Of a stretch of 63,415 nucleotides of DNA, positions 15,648 to 25,074 are shown one piece after another. Made by a program: the position numbers and the translations under genes. The stretch spans positions 1-63,415 of the forward strand of contig JAKQPS010000050.1 of the NCBI GenBank assembly GCA_029564595.1. Reading direction: 5' to 3'. Position 1 is the stretch's first letter. Each line of letters begins with the position of its first letter. The notes beneath the pieces were generated by a model. That model was not told the origin of the DNA and made no database searches. It worked only from the letters and a program-made list of their open reading frames with translations. The stretch comes from a bacterium (GTDB lineage Bacteria > UBP15 > UBA6099).

Positions 15648-16846
15648 TAGAATTGCCGGATTCAAAAGGACACTTCGGAGTCTTCGGAGGACGCTATGTC
15701 CCCGAGACGCTTTTCTCCGCGCTTCAGGAGTTGGATGAGAAGTATCGAGAGGTGAAGGGCGACCCCGAATTCAGGAACGAGTTCCTGTATCATCTACGGC
15801 ACTATCTGGGGAGGCCGACCCCGCTGTATCTTGCGCGCAACCTCTCCAAGAGGGTCGGAAACGGAAACAGGATATACCTGAAGAGGGAAGACCTGAACCA
15901 CACCGGCGCGCATAAGATGAACAACACGATAGGTCAGGGGCTGTTGACGAAGCGGCTGGGAAAGAAGCGCGTGATAGCGGAGACGGGGGCGGGGATGCAC
16001 GGCGTGGCCACCGCGACCGCCGCGGCGCTGCTCGGCTTGGAATGCGAGATTTTCATGGGAGAGATCGACATAGCCAGACAGGCCCCGAACGTGGACAGGA
16101 TGAAGATGCTTGGGGCGACGGTGACGGCGGCGATGTCCGGGACCCGAACGCTGAAGGACGCGGTCAACGAGGCGTTCCGTTGCTGGACGACGAATGTGAC
16201 CTCCACGAACTATATAATGGGCTCGGTTGTCGGGCCGCATCCGTTCCCTGCGATGGTGCGGGATTTTCAGAGAGTAATCGGGGACGAGGCAAGAGAGCAG
16301 ATTATGGAGCTTGAGGGACGGCTGCCGGACATGGTGACGGCCTGCGTCGGAGGCGGCAGCAACGCGATGGGCATTTTCTACCCGTTTATCGGCGACGAGG
16401 CCGTCGAGCTGGTGGGAGTCGAGGCCGCCGGCAAGGGATTGGACACCGCGCTCCACGGAGCCTCCATCAGCAGGGGATCCATCGGAGTTCTGCACGGAGC
16501 TATGTCGTTCATGCTGCAGGACGAGGGCGGACAGGTGCTGGAGACGCATTCGGTGTCCGCCGGACTCGACTATCCGGGGGTAGGCCCGGAACACGCGTGG
16601 CTGAAAGCCAACGGGCGCGCCCGCTACGAGTCGGCCACGGACGACGAGGCGATGGAAGCTTTCTATCTGCTATGCCGCGAGGAGGGCATCCTGCCCGCGC
16701 TCGAAAGTTCTCACGCGATAGCGTGGCTGCTGAACAACGACATCGGCGAAAATAAAACGGTGATACTCTGCCTTTCCGGGCGCGGAGACAAAGACATGCA
16801 GTACGTGTCGGGGCTGAGACAGTCTCCGGCGGGCGCAAAAAAATGA
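15644..16846 (+). CDS. trpB: Tryptophan synthase beta chain
   Basis: A 400-residue pyridoxal-phosphate enzyme that condenses indole with serine. The PLP lysine is in [14 protein letters not shown], the phosphate loop is [10 protein letters not shown], and [13 protein letters not shown] and [13 protein letters not shown] are the expected TrpB1-type motifs. It acts as an alpha2-beta2 complex with TrpA encoded immediately after it. The gene starts with an ATGATAG overlap with trpC and ends with an ATGA overlap with trpA. Confidence 0.97.
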   Translation: MIELPDSKGHFGVFGGRYVPETLFSALQELDEKYREVKGDPEFRNEFLYHLRHYLGRPTPLYLARNLSKRVGNGNRIYLKREDLNHTGAHKMNNTIGQGLLTKRLGKKRVIAETGAGMHGVATATAAALLGLECEIFMGEIDIARQAPNVDRMKMLGATVTAAMSGTRTLKDAVNEAFRCWTTNVTSTNYIMGSVVGPHPFPAMVRDFQRVIGDEAREQIMELEGRLPDMVTACVGGGSNAMGIFYPFIGDEAVELVGVEAAGKGLDTALHGASISRGSIGVLHGAMSFMLQDEGGQVLETHSVSAGLDYPGVGPEHAWLKANGRARYESATDDEAMEAFYLLCREEGILPALESSHAIAWLLNNDIGENKTVILCLSGRGDKDMQYVSGLRQSPAGAKK

Positions 16847-17640
16847 GCATAGAAAAAACGCTTGCGGATTTGAAAAAAAGGGGCGAGGGGGCGCTGGCGG
16901 CGTTCGCCACTGCGGGCGACCCGGACCGCGAAACGTCGCTGGATATCTTCAGAAGCCTCGGCGCTTGGGGCGCGGACATAATCGAAATAGGAATACCATA
17001 TTCCGACCCGCTGATGGACGGGCCGGTGTTGCAGCGCTCGTACACTCGCGCGCTCAAGCGTGGATTCAAACTCGACGCGCTGCCCGCGTTCGTGGAAGAA
17101 ATCGGGAAGACATCAAGCGCCCCAATGTTGATTATGACCTGTTGCAACCCCGTGCTGAGATACGGGGCTTTGCGGTTCTTCCGCGATATTTCGTCAGCCG
17201 GGGCCGACTCCGTGCTGATAACGGACATGCCGCCGGAGGAATGGGGCGAGAGCCTCGACCTTGCCCGGCAGTTCAACCTCGGCACGATTTTTCTTCTCGC
17301 CCCGACGACGCCGATGAGCCGGATGCAACTAATAGACGGAGTTTCGACGCCGTTCGTCTATTGCGTCTCCAAGATGGGAGTCACGGGAGCCGGGGAACTG
17401 GACCTAGAAAGGCTGAGAGATTACGTGAGGTTCGTCCGCGACTCGGTGAGCAAGCCGGTGATGGTGGGCTTCGGGATATCCGAGCCTGAGCAGGCGAAGG
17501 CGATCGGCTCGATGGCGGACGGAGTGGTGGTCGGCAGCGCGGCGGTGGCGATAATCGAAAGGCATCTGGACGACCGGGCGAGGATGTTCGCGCTGCTCGA
17601 GAAATTCATAGGCGGCCTGAAGACGGCTCTGAAACCTTAG
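16843..17640 (+). CDS. trpA: Tryptophan synthase alpha chain
   Basis: A 265-residue TIM-barrel subunit that cleaves indole-3-glycerol phosphate. It carries FATAGDPD, the catalytic Glu in [19 protein letters not shown] (with the catalytic Asp of SDP), the phosphate-binding GFGIS and the GVVVGSA loop. It is the last gene of the trp run; the following PilT-type gene starts 18 bases after the stop with its own strong ribosome site, so it may be cotranscribed. Confidence 0.96.
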   Translation: MSIEKTLADLKKRGEGALAAFATAGDPDRETSLDIFRSLGAWGADIIEIGIPYSDPLMDGPVLQRSYTRALKRGFKLDALPAFVEEIGKTSSAPMLIMTCCNPVLRYGALRFFRDISSAGADSVLITDMPPEEWGESLDLARQFNLGTIFLLAPTTPMSRMQLIDGVSTPFVYCVSKMGVTGAGELDLERLRDYVRFVRDSVSKPVMVGFGISEPEQAKAIGSMADGVVVGSAAVAIIERHLDDRARMFALLEKFIGGLKTALKP

Positions 17641-17658
17641 AAGAGGGCGGAGGAAACG

Positions 17659-18816
17659 ATGGAAACAATCAATGATATGTTGAAGAAGATGGTGGAGCTA
17701 GGCGGCTCGGACCTTCACCTGAAAGTGGGCGGCCCGCCCATCGCCCGCATCGACGGCGACCTCAAGCAGCTCTCCCGCGACCGCCTCAGCGCCGACGCCA
17801 TCAACCAGATGGTCTTCGGCATCCTCAATGAAAAACAGAAAAAGGATTTCACAACGCATAAAGAGCTGGACTTCGCCTACGGCGTGCCCGGCGTCGCAAG
17901 ATTCAGGACCAACCTGTGCGTGCAGCGCGGCACGACGCGGGTCACCATGCGCATAGTCCCGTTCGAGGTTAAGAACTTCAACGAGCTGAACCTGCCCGCC
18001 GAGGCCCTGATCTATCTGTGCAGCCTAAACAGGGGGCTGGTGCTCGTCACAGGCCCCACCGGAAGCGGTAAATCAACCACGCTCGCCGCGATGATCGACT
18101 ACATCAATAACACCCGCAACACCCACATAGTAACCGTCGAGGATCCAATAGAATTCCTGTACCGCGACAACAAATCGATAATCACGCAGAGGGAAATCGG
18201 AACGGACACAGAGTCGTTCTCGGTGGCTCTGAGGCACGTTCTAAGGCAGGACCCGGACGTTATTCTCATCGGCGAAATGCGAGACCTAGAGACGATATCC
18301 ACCGCGCTCACCGCCGCAGAGACCGGGCACTTGGTGTTCAGCACGCTGCACACCACGGACGCCCCCGGCACGATCGACCGCATCATCGACGTTTTTCCGC
18401 CGCACCAGCAGTCGCAGATCCGCATCCAGTTGGCCAACGCCCTTCAGGGCGTCGTCTGCCAGAAAGTGTTGCCGCTGTCGAAGGGCGCGGGTCGAATCCC
18501 GGCTACCGAAGTCATGATGGCCACGCCCCGCATCAAACAGCTAATCAACGAAAAAGGCAGCGCAATGGCTTTCTACGAGGCCATTCTCGGCTCGCCGGAA
18601 TTCCTGCACATGCACACTATGAACCAAGACCTCGTAAGGCTGAAAAAAGCGGAAATCGTCACTATGGAGTCAGCGTTGGCCAACTCGCCGAACCCGGACG
18701 AATTCAAACTCAACCTGCGCGGAATCTACGCGGGCGGCACGAAGGACGATATGCGCGGCCCCGGAGCCAAAGACGGCAAGTTCGAAGGCAGATACAAAGC
18801 CGGCGGCCCTGCCTGA
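17659..18816 (+). CDS. pilT: PilT/PilU-type type IV pilus retraction ATPase
   Basis: A 385-residue hexameric secretion ATPase of the PilT family, which depolymerises type IV pili and powers twitching. It has GGSDLHLKVGGPPI at the N-terminus, Walker A (GPTGSGKST), the Asp box VTVEDPIEFLY, Walker B (DPDVILIGEMRDLETI) and the His box (AAETGHLVFSTLHT). The C-terminal part ends in a glycine/lysine-rich tail of about 30 residues. PilT and PilU cannot be separated with certainty; the C-terminal HTMNQDLVRL region fits PilT-like proteins. GGAGG lies six bases before the ATG. No other pilus gene is in the window. Confidence 0.9.
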   Translation: METINDMLKKMVELGGSDLHLKVGGPPIARIDGDLKQLSRDRLSADAINQMVFGILNEKQKKDFTTHKELDFAYGVPGVARFRTNLCVQRGTTRVTMRIVPFEVKNFNELNLPAEALIYLCSLNRGLVLVTGPTGSGKSTTLAAMIDYINNTRNTHIVTVEDPIEFLYRDNKSIITQREIGTDTESFSVALRHVLRQDPDVILIGEMRDLETISTALTAAETGHLVFSTLHTTDAPGTIDRIIDVFPPHQQSQIRIQLANALQGVVCQKVLPLSKGAGRIPATEVMMATPRIKQLINEKGSAMAFYEAILGSPEFLHMHTMNQDLVRLKKAEIVTMESALANSPNPDEFKLNLRGIYAGGTKDDMRGPGAKDGKFEGRYKAGGPA

Positions 18817-18901
18817 CCGCTGCTAATATCGAAAATAATGTCGCCGCGCATGTGCCGGCGCGAATGGGTATTCCCTTTTAACACATCAAGTATGAGTTGA
18901 C

Positions 18902-18932
18902 AAAAAAAAGCGGGCCTTGCGGCCCGCTTTTT
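18902..18932. terminator. Bidirectional intrinsic terminator
   Basis: AAGCGGGCC and GGCCCGCTT (9 bp, TTGC loop) are flanked by an A-run and a T-run, between the convergent pilT and cytochrome genes. Confidence 0.9.
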
Positions 18933-18967
18933 GTTTTCAATTAGCGCGCGGCGTTCCGCGCGATTCA

Positions 18968-20089
18968 TCACATATCCGGCTTCATAGCGGGGTAGGTTAT
19001 GCCCTCGTGGCAGGACTCGCATTCGACTTTTTTATCGAATCCGCCGACGTGGCAGTCGCCGCAGTCGAAGGAGCCGTGAACATCGCCGAGCTTGACGCCG
19101 GCGCTCTTGGAGTGGTTGAAGTTGTCCGCCGACCACTTGCCGTGGCAGGCGCTGCACTTGCGGCTGATCTTCTTGTCGAACCCGTCTTTGTGGCAGGAGT
19201 CGCAGGAGAGTTTCGCGTGGTATTTCTTAAGCGGGAATCCGGTCTTGGCGTGGTCGAAACCGCCGCCCTCAACCTCTTTGTCTTTATGGCATTTGTCGCA
19301 GGCAGCGTTCGCGTGGCACTTGAAGCAGGAGTCGGCGTCGTGGTTTGCTTTTGCCACAGGCTCGCCCTTCTTCTCGCCGGCTACGCGTTTGACGTCGTGG
19401 CAGGCCGCGCAACTTGCTCCGGCGTGGCAGGCGTTGCAGTCCAGACCGTAGAATTCCACGTGCGAGTTATGGAAGAAGGTTACTTTAGTGTTGCTGTATT
19501 TGGGAACTGAGTACACATATTTTTCAGATGACTTCGGGCTTTGATAGATATTGGCGGCAGGCTTCTGTCCCTTGCTGACGTGGCAGCCGGCGCATGTGGT
19601 GTCGCCCGTCCAGCCTTTGTGGCAGTCGAGGCACTGTTGATGGTAAGCGGCTTTGAGAGTGGGGACTTTTAGGTCTTCCCTGACCAGTTCTTGTTTGTGG
19701 CAGGAGGCGCAGGAGGGAATGGGTTTGTTGGGAGAGGAGTGGTGGTGGCAGGTCCAGCAGCCGTTCTGCATCTGCGCGTGGTCGGCGTGTTTTAAATGGT
19801 CGAACTTGACGGGAGCGTATTTGCCGTCGATTTTGTCGAGCGCCATCATGCGGGGGCCGTCTTCGGGCCGGAGCATGTTTTCAGGGCTTACTTTCGGCGG
19901 ATGGTAAACGGGGCATTTGCGAAGGGCGCTGTCGCTTGGAGTCGGAATCGAATTTACGTGACAGGTTTCGCATTTGCCGGGGAGAATCTGTTTGCCTGCG
20001 GAAGGTTTTTCCGCGGAGGCGAAGATCATCGCGGCGCCGAGGGTGACGACCAGCGCTGTGATTCCCGGGATTTTGAATTTGCTCAACAT
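18968..20089 (-). CDS. Periplasmic multihaem c-type cytochrome, 13 CxxCH sites
   Basis: A 373-residue exported cytochrome (hydrophobic signal segment about residues 10-26). I count 13 CxxCH haem-attachment motifs: CETCH, CWTCH, CASCH, CLDCH, CAGCH, CNACH, CAACH, CFKCH, CDKCH, CDSCH, CSACH, CGDCH and CESCH. A fourteenth site near residue 59 reads CPVYH and has lost its second Cys. Many extra His residues can serve as distal ligands. Paired sites (CNACH..CAACH, CFKCH..CDKCH) recall cytochrome c3/c7-like repeats. It is the last gene of hybA-like/hybB-like/cytochrome, so it probably accepts electrons from (or passes them to) the membrane quinone module. AGGAG precedes the ATG. Confidence 0.9.
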   Translation of the reverse strand: MLSKFKIPGITALVVTLGAAMIFASAEKPSAGKQILPGKCETCHVNSIPTPSDSALRKCPVYHPPKVSPENMLRPEDGPRMMALDKIDGKYAPVKFDHLKHADHAQMQNGCWTCHHHSSPNKPIPSCASCHKQELVREDLKVPTLKAAYHQQCLDCHKGWTGDTTCAGCHVSKGQKPAANIYQSPKSSEKYVYSVPKYSNTKVTFFHNSHVEFYGLDCNACHAGASCAACHDVKRVAGEKKGEPVAKANHDADSCFKCHANAACDKCHKDKEVEGGGFDHAKTGFPLKKYHAKLSCDSCHKDGFDKKISRKCSACHGKWSADNFNHSKSAGVKLGDVHGSFDCGDCHVGGFDKKVECESCHEGITYPAMKPDM

Positions 20090-20131
20090 TGTATCGGTCT
20101 CCTGATCGTGTAAGTTTTCCCGCTTAGCGAG

Positions 20132-21349
20132 TTATTTCGCGTGGGCGGGCGGCTGGTCGACTATCGGGAAGATGAAGCAGATCAGCCTGAACAGGAACAA
20201 AATGGCCGCGCACTGAGCGGCGCAAACCATAATCTCTCCAAATGTCGGGAAGTAGCCTCCGATGGCGTTGGGCGGCATGAACGAAGTGATGTAGGTGTTC
20301 ACGCGGTTCGCCGAGACGCCGAGGATGAACAGGAAAGAGGCAAAGAAAAGCGCGCGGGGCGACTTTCTCACTGCTTCGAACCAAGTAAGCACGAAGGGGA
20401 GGCAGACGCCGATGAAGAACTCGACCTGAAAGGCTGTGGCGCGGTAGGTTCCCTCGAACATGAGGCCGAGGTTGCCTCTGAGAGCGAGGTCGACGACCCT
20501 AAGGGCTATGTACGCGCCGATGAACAGCGGAAGCGCGCGGGAGAAGGGGGTGACTGCCTGCATCTCGTATTTCGTGCCGAATGCTTTAGATGTCCACAGG
20601 GAGGCGGCGACCGCGGCCGCAAGCCCGACGGCGATGGCCGACAGGTAGAATAGAACGGGAAGCAGCGGGGTCCACCACAGGCCGTGAACTTTTTCGGGGC
20701 CGGGTATGACCATTATGGTTCCCAGAGTCTGCTGGTGAAGGGTGCAGAGGACGATGCCGAGGATCATGAACAGGCTCATGAGCCTGCCGAGAACGGTGTC
20801 TCCGACTTTAAATGAGAATTCGAGAAGCCCGTTGAACATCTTGAGCGGGCCGGGAAGGTTGACTTTTCCGATGAAGCGCTTGAAGAGGATGGGGGCAAAC
20901 TCGATGTAGAGAACGGTCAAGTAGCTCATGACGCACATGGCGACTTCGAACAGAGCGGAGTTGCCCTGCCACATCGAGGGGAGCATCGGATGCCATATCA
21001 CGTAGTATTTGCCGAGGTCGACCACGAGGGCGACGCCGACGAACGTGTATGACAGGAGCGCGAGAACCAGCCCCGGGCGCATCATAACGTGGTATTTGTG
21101 TTTGTGGGCGACGTGCACGATGGCCGTGAGAGTGAAGCCCGACGAGCCTATGGCGGCGATGGCGGCCACGTTGATGGCCTTCCAGATGCCCCATGGATAG
21201 TCGTGCGACAGGTTGCTGGCCGGGCCGAGGCCCAAAGCGTACCTGTACGCCGCGAACCCGGCTCCGACCGCCATTACGGCGACCAGCAACAGAGTGCCGG
21301 GAGTGAAAAATTTTCCTTCTATCGGTCTTGCCTCAGAGTGTCCGCTCAT
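20132..21349 (-). CDS. HybB/NrfD-type quinone-interacting membrane subunit
   Basis: A 405-residue integral membrane protein with about ten helices, related to HybB/NrfD-type polytopic subunits. The DYPWGIWKAINVAAIAAI segment near residue 50 is the family hallmark. Such subunits exchange electrons or protons with menaquinone and pair with a ferredoxin-like subunit. The start at 21349 follows AAGGAG at proper spacing; longer in-frame starts would overlap the upstream gene heavily. It lies 14 bases after the ferredoxin-subunit gene and 42 bases before the cytochrome gene. No hydrogenase or molybdopterin catalytic subunit is encoded here. Confidence 0.85.
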   Translation of the reverse strand: MSGHSEARPIEGKFFTPGTLLLVAVMAVGAGFAAYRYALGLGPASNLSHDYPWGIWKAINVAAIAAIGSSGFTLTAIVHVAHKHKYHVMMRPGLVLALLSYTFVGVALVVDLGKYYVIWHPMLPSMWQGNSALFEVAMCVMSYLTVLYIEFAPILFKRFIGKVNLPGPLKMFNGLLEFSFKVGDTVLGRLMSLFMILGIVLCTLHQQTLGTIMVIPGPEKVHGLWWTPLLPVLFYLSAIAVGLAAAVAASLWTSKAFGTKYEMQAVTPFSRALPLFIGAYIALRVVDLALRGNLGLMFEGTYRATAFQVEFFIGVCLPFVLTWFEAVRKSPRALFFASFLFILGVSANRVNTYITSFMPPNAIGGYFPTFGEIMVCAAQCAAILFLFRLICFIFPIVDQPPAHAK

Positions 21350-21363
21350 TGCGCCGACTCCTT

Positions 21364-22257
21364 TTATTCGTGGTCTTCGCCGTCTTTGGGTTTGAACAGC
21401 CACATCGCCGCGCCCACAAGCGCGTACAGCGATATCGGCGGTATCCAGTGCTTGAACATTCCGTGCATAATCGTCTCGCTCGTCTGCGCGTTGCTTATGC
21501 CGGCGACTTTCGGGAACCCTATCTGGTCGAACGGAAGCCCGGCCAGATACATCCAAGAAGTCCCTCCGGCGTCATGCTCGCCGAACACGTGCTCGACGTA
21601 GCGGGACGGATTTCTCATTATTCTTTCGTGGGCAATCTCGATAAGCTCTTCGCGTTTGCCGAAAGTCATCACGCCCATCGGGCAGGCGTCCGCGCAGGCG
21701 GGGACTCCGCCCTCTTCGACGAACTCGAAGCAGAACGTGCACTTGCGGATCGACGGCGTAAACGCGTTGTCGAACTCGTTAGCCGGAACCTGAAACGGGC
21801 ACGCCATCATGCAGTACCGGCATCCGATGCATTTGCCGTAGTCGTAATGCACAGCGCCGTTCTCTTTTTTGCTGAGAGCGCCGACGATGCACGCGGACAC
21901 GCACGGAGCGTGGTTGCAGTGCATGCACTGGTTCTTGACGTACACCGGCTCTCCGGTCTCCGGATTGTCGAACTTATTGACGACGGTGTACGACTGAGGC
22001 GAATACTTCCGGTACGAGCCGAAAACGCCTTTGTCCTGAAAACTTTCTTCCGGAGCAGGGGGCTTTGTTAGGTTGTTCCGCCTGTCGCAAGCCAGTTCGC
22101 ACTCCCGGCAACCGATGCACAGCGTGGTGTCCACCAGAACGCCGAGGGTGTTGGGCGACAGTTCGGGGCCGTGAGCGGCGGCGGCCGTCTGCGCGCCCGC
22201 CAGCGTCCCTCCGGCCAGAACCAGTCCCGTGGTTTTTAAAAATTCGCGTCGGTTCAT
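21364..22257 (-). CDS. HybA-type periplasmic ferredoxin subunit with Tat signal and C-terminal anchor
   Basis: A 297-residue iron-sulfur protein. It begins with a twin-arginine signal (MNRREFLKTTGLVLAGG), so it is exported folded. Four cysteine clusters follow: CIGCRECELAC, CMHCNHAPCVSAC, CIGCRYCMMACPF and CTFCFEF with a later CADACP; these would hold four 4Fe-4S clusters. A hydrophobic segment near the C-terminus (HWIPPISLYALVGAAMWLF) anchors it, as in HybA. It should relay electrons between the HybB-like subunit and the multihaem cytochrome. The start at 22257 follows AGGAAG and restores the Tat motif at the N-terminus. It is the first gene of the operon. Confidence 0.9.
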   Translation of the reverse strand: MNRREFLKTTGLVLAGGTLAGAQTAAAAHGPELSPNTLGVLVDTTLCIGCRECELACDRRNNLTKPPAPEESFQDKGVFGSYRKYSPQSYTVVNKFDNPETGEPVYVKNQCMHCNHAPCVSACIVGALSKKENGAVHYDYGKCIGCRYCMMACPFQVPANEFDNAFTPSIRKCTFCFEFVEEGGVPACADACPMGVMTFGKREELIEIAHERIMRNPSRYVEHVFGEHDAGGTSWMYLAGLPFDQIGFPKVAGISNAQTSETIMHGMFKHWIPPISLYALVGAAMWLFKPKDGEDHE

Positions 22258-22392
22258 CTTTCTTCCTCCGCTTTCGCGCCTGTGGGGCGCCTGCGTGTGA
22301 TGCTGTTTTTCCTCTAGGACTTCCCTTGTCGTCCGCCTTATTAAAGCGCTCGCTGGGGGCGCAAGGCGGCAACGCAATCTAAGAGCTTGTTA

Positions 22393-22422
22393 TTTTTATC
22401 ACAAGCGCGGCGCGGATGTCAA
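22393..22422 (-). promoter_or_regulatory. Sigma70-type promoter of the HybA/HybB/cytochrome operon
   Basis: On the minus strand a consensus TTGACA is followed after 18 bases by TAAAAA. The leader to the hybA-like start is about 130 bases, long enough for regulation, but I see no known riboswitch. Confidence 0.55.
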
Positions 22423-22508
22423 TTATTATTAATAAGTAGCGATGCGAAAATGGCGGGCAATTTATTAGACGGAGCGGCGACGCGCGGGCGCGCCCGGCGC
22501 TAATATAT

Positions 22509-24968
22509 ATGCGTCGGGGGGTGTCGCGGGTGGACAGTCAAAACTGGAGAGACCTTCCGCCGCAGGGCATGGATATAATCGCGGCGGTGGCGGACGCCGT
22601 CAAATCCGGCCGCGGGCTGGAATCCATTCTGGACAACATTATTGACCTCGTGCTTGAGATAATGAGCGCGGACGCCTGTTCGATATGGCTATATGAGCGG
22701 GGCGCGCTGAGGCTCAAGGCCGGACGCGGCCTGAATATGGCGGCCGCCGACGCGTCTTCAATCGAGCTTGGAGACGGGGTCACTGGCAGGGTCGGGCTGC
22801 ACAGGGAACCGATTGCCATCTCCGACGTGCGCGAGGACAACAGGTTCAAACCCATCCCCGAACTAGGCAATGAAGCGTATATGTCCATCCTCAGCGTCCC
22901 GATGACGGACCAAGACAGGCTGGTCGGCGTGCTTAATGTGAGGACGGTCGAGCCGTACAGCTACACCGAAACGGAGATGAAGTTCGCAACGTACATCGCG
23001 GCGCAGCTTGTCGGCGCGATACGCAACACGCAGTTGTACGAGGAAGTCATAAAAGGTTTCAGAGAGATAGCTATCATCCATCTGGTTAGCGAGATAATCA
23101 ACTCGGTTCGGGATATCGACGAGATGACGGCGGTGATAGCGCGGACGTGCGCGGAGCATCTTTCCACAAGGGGATGCGTGCTTAGGATGCTGGACCCGGC
23201 CACCGGGTTGTTGGAGATAAAAGGCTCGCACGGGGTTCCGGCGAGCGCGGCGGCCGCGGCGGCGCTTCGGATGGGGGAAGGCCTCGCGGGCAAGTGCGCG
23301 GCAGAAAAACGCGCAATACTGCGGAAAGACTTGCTGAACGATCCCGGGGAGTTCGCGGACGCTTTGGGCCTCGGCATGAAATCGGCCATCTGCGCGCCGC
23401 TGGTTGTTAAGGACAGGGTGGTCGGCACTCTCGGCGTGTTCGACAAGATGCCGGAGGACGGAGGCGAGCCGATTTCCTTCGAGGAGGAGGACGCGGGCCT
23501 AGTGACCATCATCGCGAATCAGGCGGCGATGGCCATTGAGAACGCCCGCTTATATGCCGAGAAGGACGCCCGCATCAGCGAACTTCAGCTCCTGTTGGAG
23601 ATAAGCAACATCATGCGCGGGACGCTCGATTTCGAGTCCCTGCTGTACATAATCCTCACCAGCGTGACGATGTCTCAGGGATTCGGGTTCAACCGGGCGC
23701 TGTTGTTTCTGCACGACGAAAAGAGCGGGACGCTCAAGGGGGAGATGGCGGTGGGGCCGCTGAGGGCGGCGGACGCCTCGCGGCACTGGCACTCGTTCAC
23801 GCCTAAAGGAAAGACCCTTCAGGAAGTGGTTCTCGAATACGGGAAGTTCAATCGCGAGGCGGGTTTCGAGATAGACATGCTGGTGAAAAAGATGTCGGTT
23901 CCGGTGAAGCCGGATAAAGGGGCTTTAGCTCGAACGGTGTTGGAAAGGACGTCGTTCAATGTGGCGGACTACAATCCGGCGGAGGGCGGAGAAGAGGCGG
24001 CGCTGACCGCGATGGGATTCTCAACTTTCGCGACTGTTCCGCTGATAGCGCGAGAGAAAGTGGTCGGGATAATGGTGGTGGACAATCTGGTGACTCGCGC
24101 GCCGATAACCGACGAGCAGCTTGAATTCGTGCAGCTTTTCGCCAACCAAGCGGCCAGCGTTCTGGAGACCAGCCGGCTGTACAAGAACATAGAGCAGGCG
24201 AACCGGAGGCTGGTCGACGCCAGAGAGCTGCTGGTGCGCTCGCGGACGCTGGCCACTCTCGGCGAGTTCTCGGCGGGCATAGCGCACGAGCTTCGCAATC
24301 CGCTGGTGTCTATCGGCGGTTTCGCCCGGCGGCTGGCCCGCAAACTTCCTGCCGACTCGGAGGAGGCGAGGCACGCACGCATCATATTCAATGAAGTCGA
24401 GGGCATGGAAAAGATACTCAGCCAGATACTTGAATTCGTGGGCGGCGCGAAAACGGAAACGCAGCAGGTGGACATCATAGGCGTGTTCGAACAGGTGTTC
24501 GTCCTGCTTCACGACGCGATAAACTCAAAGAACATATCCGTGAACACCGACTTCGACGAGCGCGCCCGGACGCTGCTTGTTGACGAAGTGCAGATGCGGC
24601 AGTTATTCATTAACCTTATTAAAAACGCGGTGGAGGCGATGAAGGGCGAGGGCGGCTCTCTCAGGGTGAAAACCACTCTGATGGAAACGGAAGAGGGCGG
24701 CGTCGGGCTTGAAATTAGCGACACCGGCGTGGGAATATCATCGGAAGACCTCGAACACGTGTTCGACCCGTTCTTCACCCGGAAAAGTTCAGGGACAGGG
24801 CTTGGGCTTTCCGTCTGCGCGAGAATCGTCGAGGGAAACCACGGCGGAAAAATGTTCATAGACAGCCGCAAGGGAGAGGGCACGAGCGTGCTGATATGGC
24901 TCCCGCCGGAGACGCTGGCGGGAGGCGAAGGCGGCGGCGGGCGGGGGCCGCTCTCCGCAAACGGATGA
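22509..24968 (+). CDS. Soluble sensor histidine kinase with three GAF domains
   Basis: An 819-residue protein with no transmembrane segment. Three GAF-type sensor domains are visible at about residues 25-175, 190-350 and 360-565; the second and third are joined by an apparent helix. The dimerisation box AGIAHELRNPLVSIGGFARR holds the phosphorylatable His near residue 593. The ATPase domain has the N box NLIKNAVEAM, DTGVGIS and FFTRKSSGTGLGLSV. It would sense a cytoplasmic ligand or redox state and phosphorylate a response regulator. None is adjacent; the DUF342-receiver and HPt proteins about 14 kb away are possible partners (inference). GTG codons at 22521 or 22530 are alternative starts. 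Confidence 0.9.
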   Translation: MRRGVSRVDSQNWRDLPPQGMDIIAAVADAVKSGRGLESILDNIIDLVLEIMSADACSIWLYERGALRLKAGRGLNMAAADASSIELGDGVTGRVGLHREPIAISDVREDNRFKPIPELGNEAYMSILSVPMTDQDRLVGVLNVRTVEPYSYTETEMKFATYIAAQLVGAIRNTQLYEEVIKGFREIAIIHLVSEIINSVRDIDEMTAVIARTCAEHLSTRGCVLRMLDPATGLLEIKGSHGVPASAAAAAALRMGEGLAGKCAAEKRAILRKDLLNDPGEFADALGLGMKSAICAPLVVKDRVVGTLGVFDKMPEDGGEPISFEEEDAGLVTIIANQAAMAIENARLYAEKDARISELQLLLEISNIMRGTLDFESLLYIILTSVTMSQGFGFNRALLFLHDEKSGTLKGEMAVGPLRAADASRHWHSFTPKGKTLQEVVLEYGKFNREAGFEIDMLVKKMSVPVKPDKGALARTVLERTSFNVADYNPAEGGEEAALTAMGFSTFATVPLIAREKVVGIMVVDNLVTRAPITDEQLEFVQLFANQAASVLETSRLYKNIEQANRRLVDARELLVRSRTLATLGEFSAGIAHELRNPLVSIGGFARRLARKLPADSEEARHARIIFNEVEGMEKILSQILEFVGGAKTETQQVDIIGVFEQVFVLLHDAINSKNISVNTDFDERARTLLVDEVQMRQLFINLIKNAVEAMKGEGGSLRVKTTLMETEEGGVGLEISDTGVGISSEDLEHVFDPFFTRKSSGTGLGLSVCARIVEGNHGGKMFIDSRKGEGTSVLIWLPPETLAGGEGGGGRGPLSANG

Positions 24969-25074
24969 GCGGGGCCTGCGGGGCTTTTCAGCGCTCCGGT
25001 CTTTCTAAATATCCGCTCGCGGGTTAAAATGAAAGACTGCCGGCGGGCGACGACAATCTTCACGGAAGGCCGAA

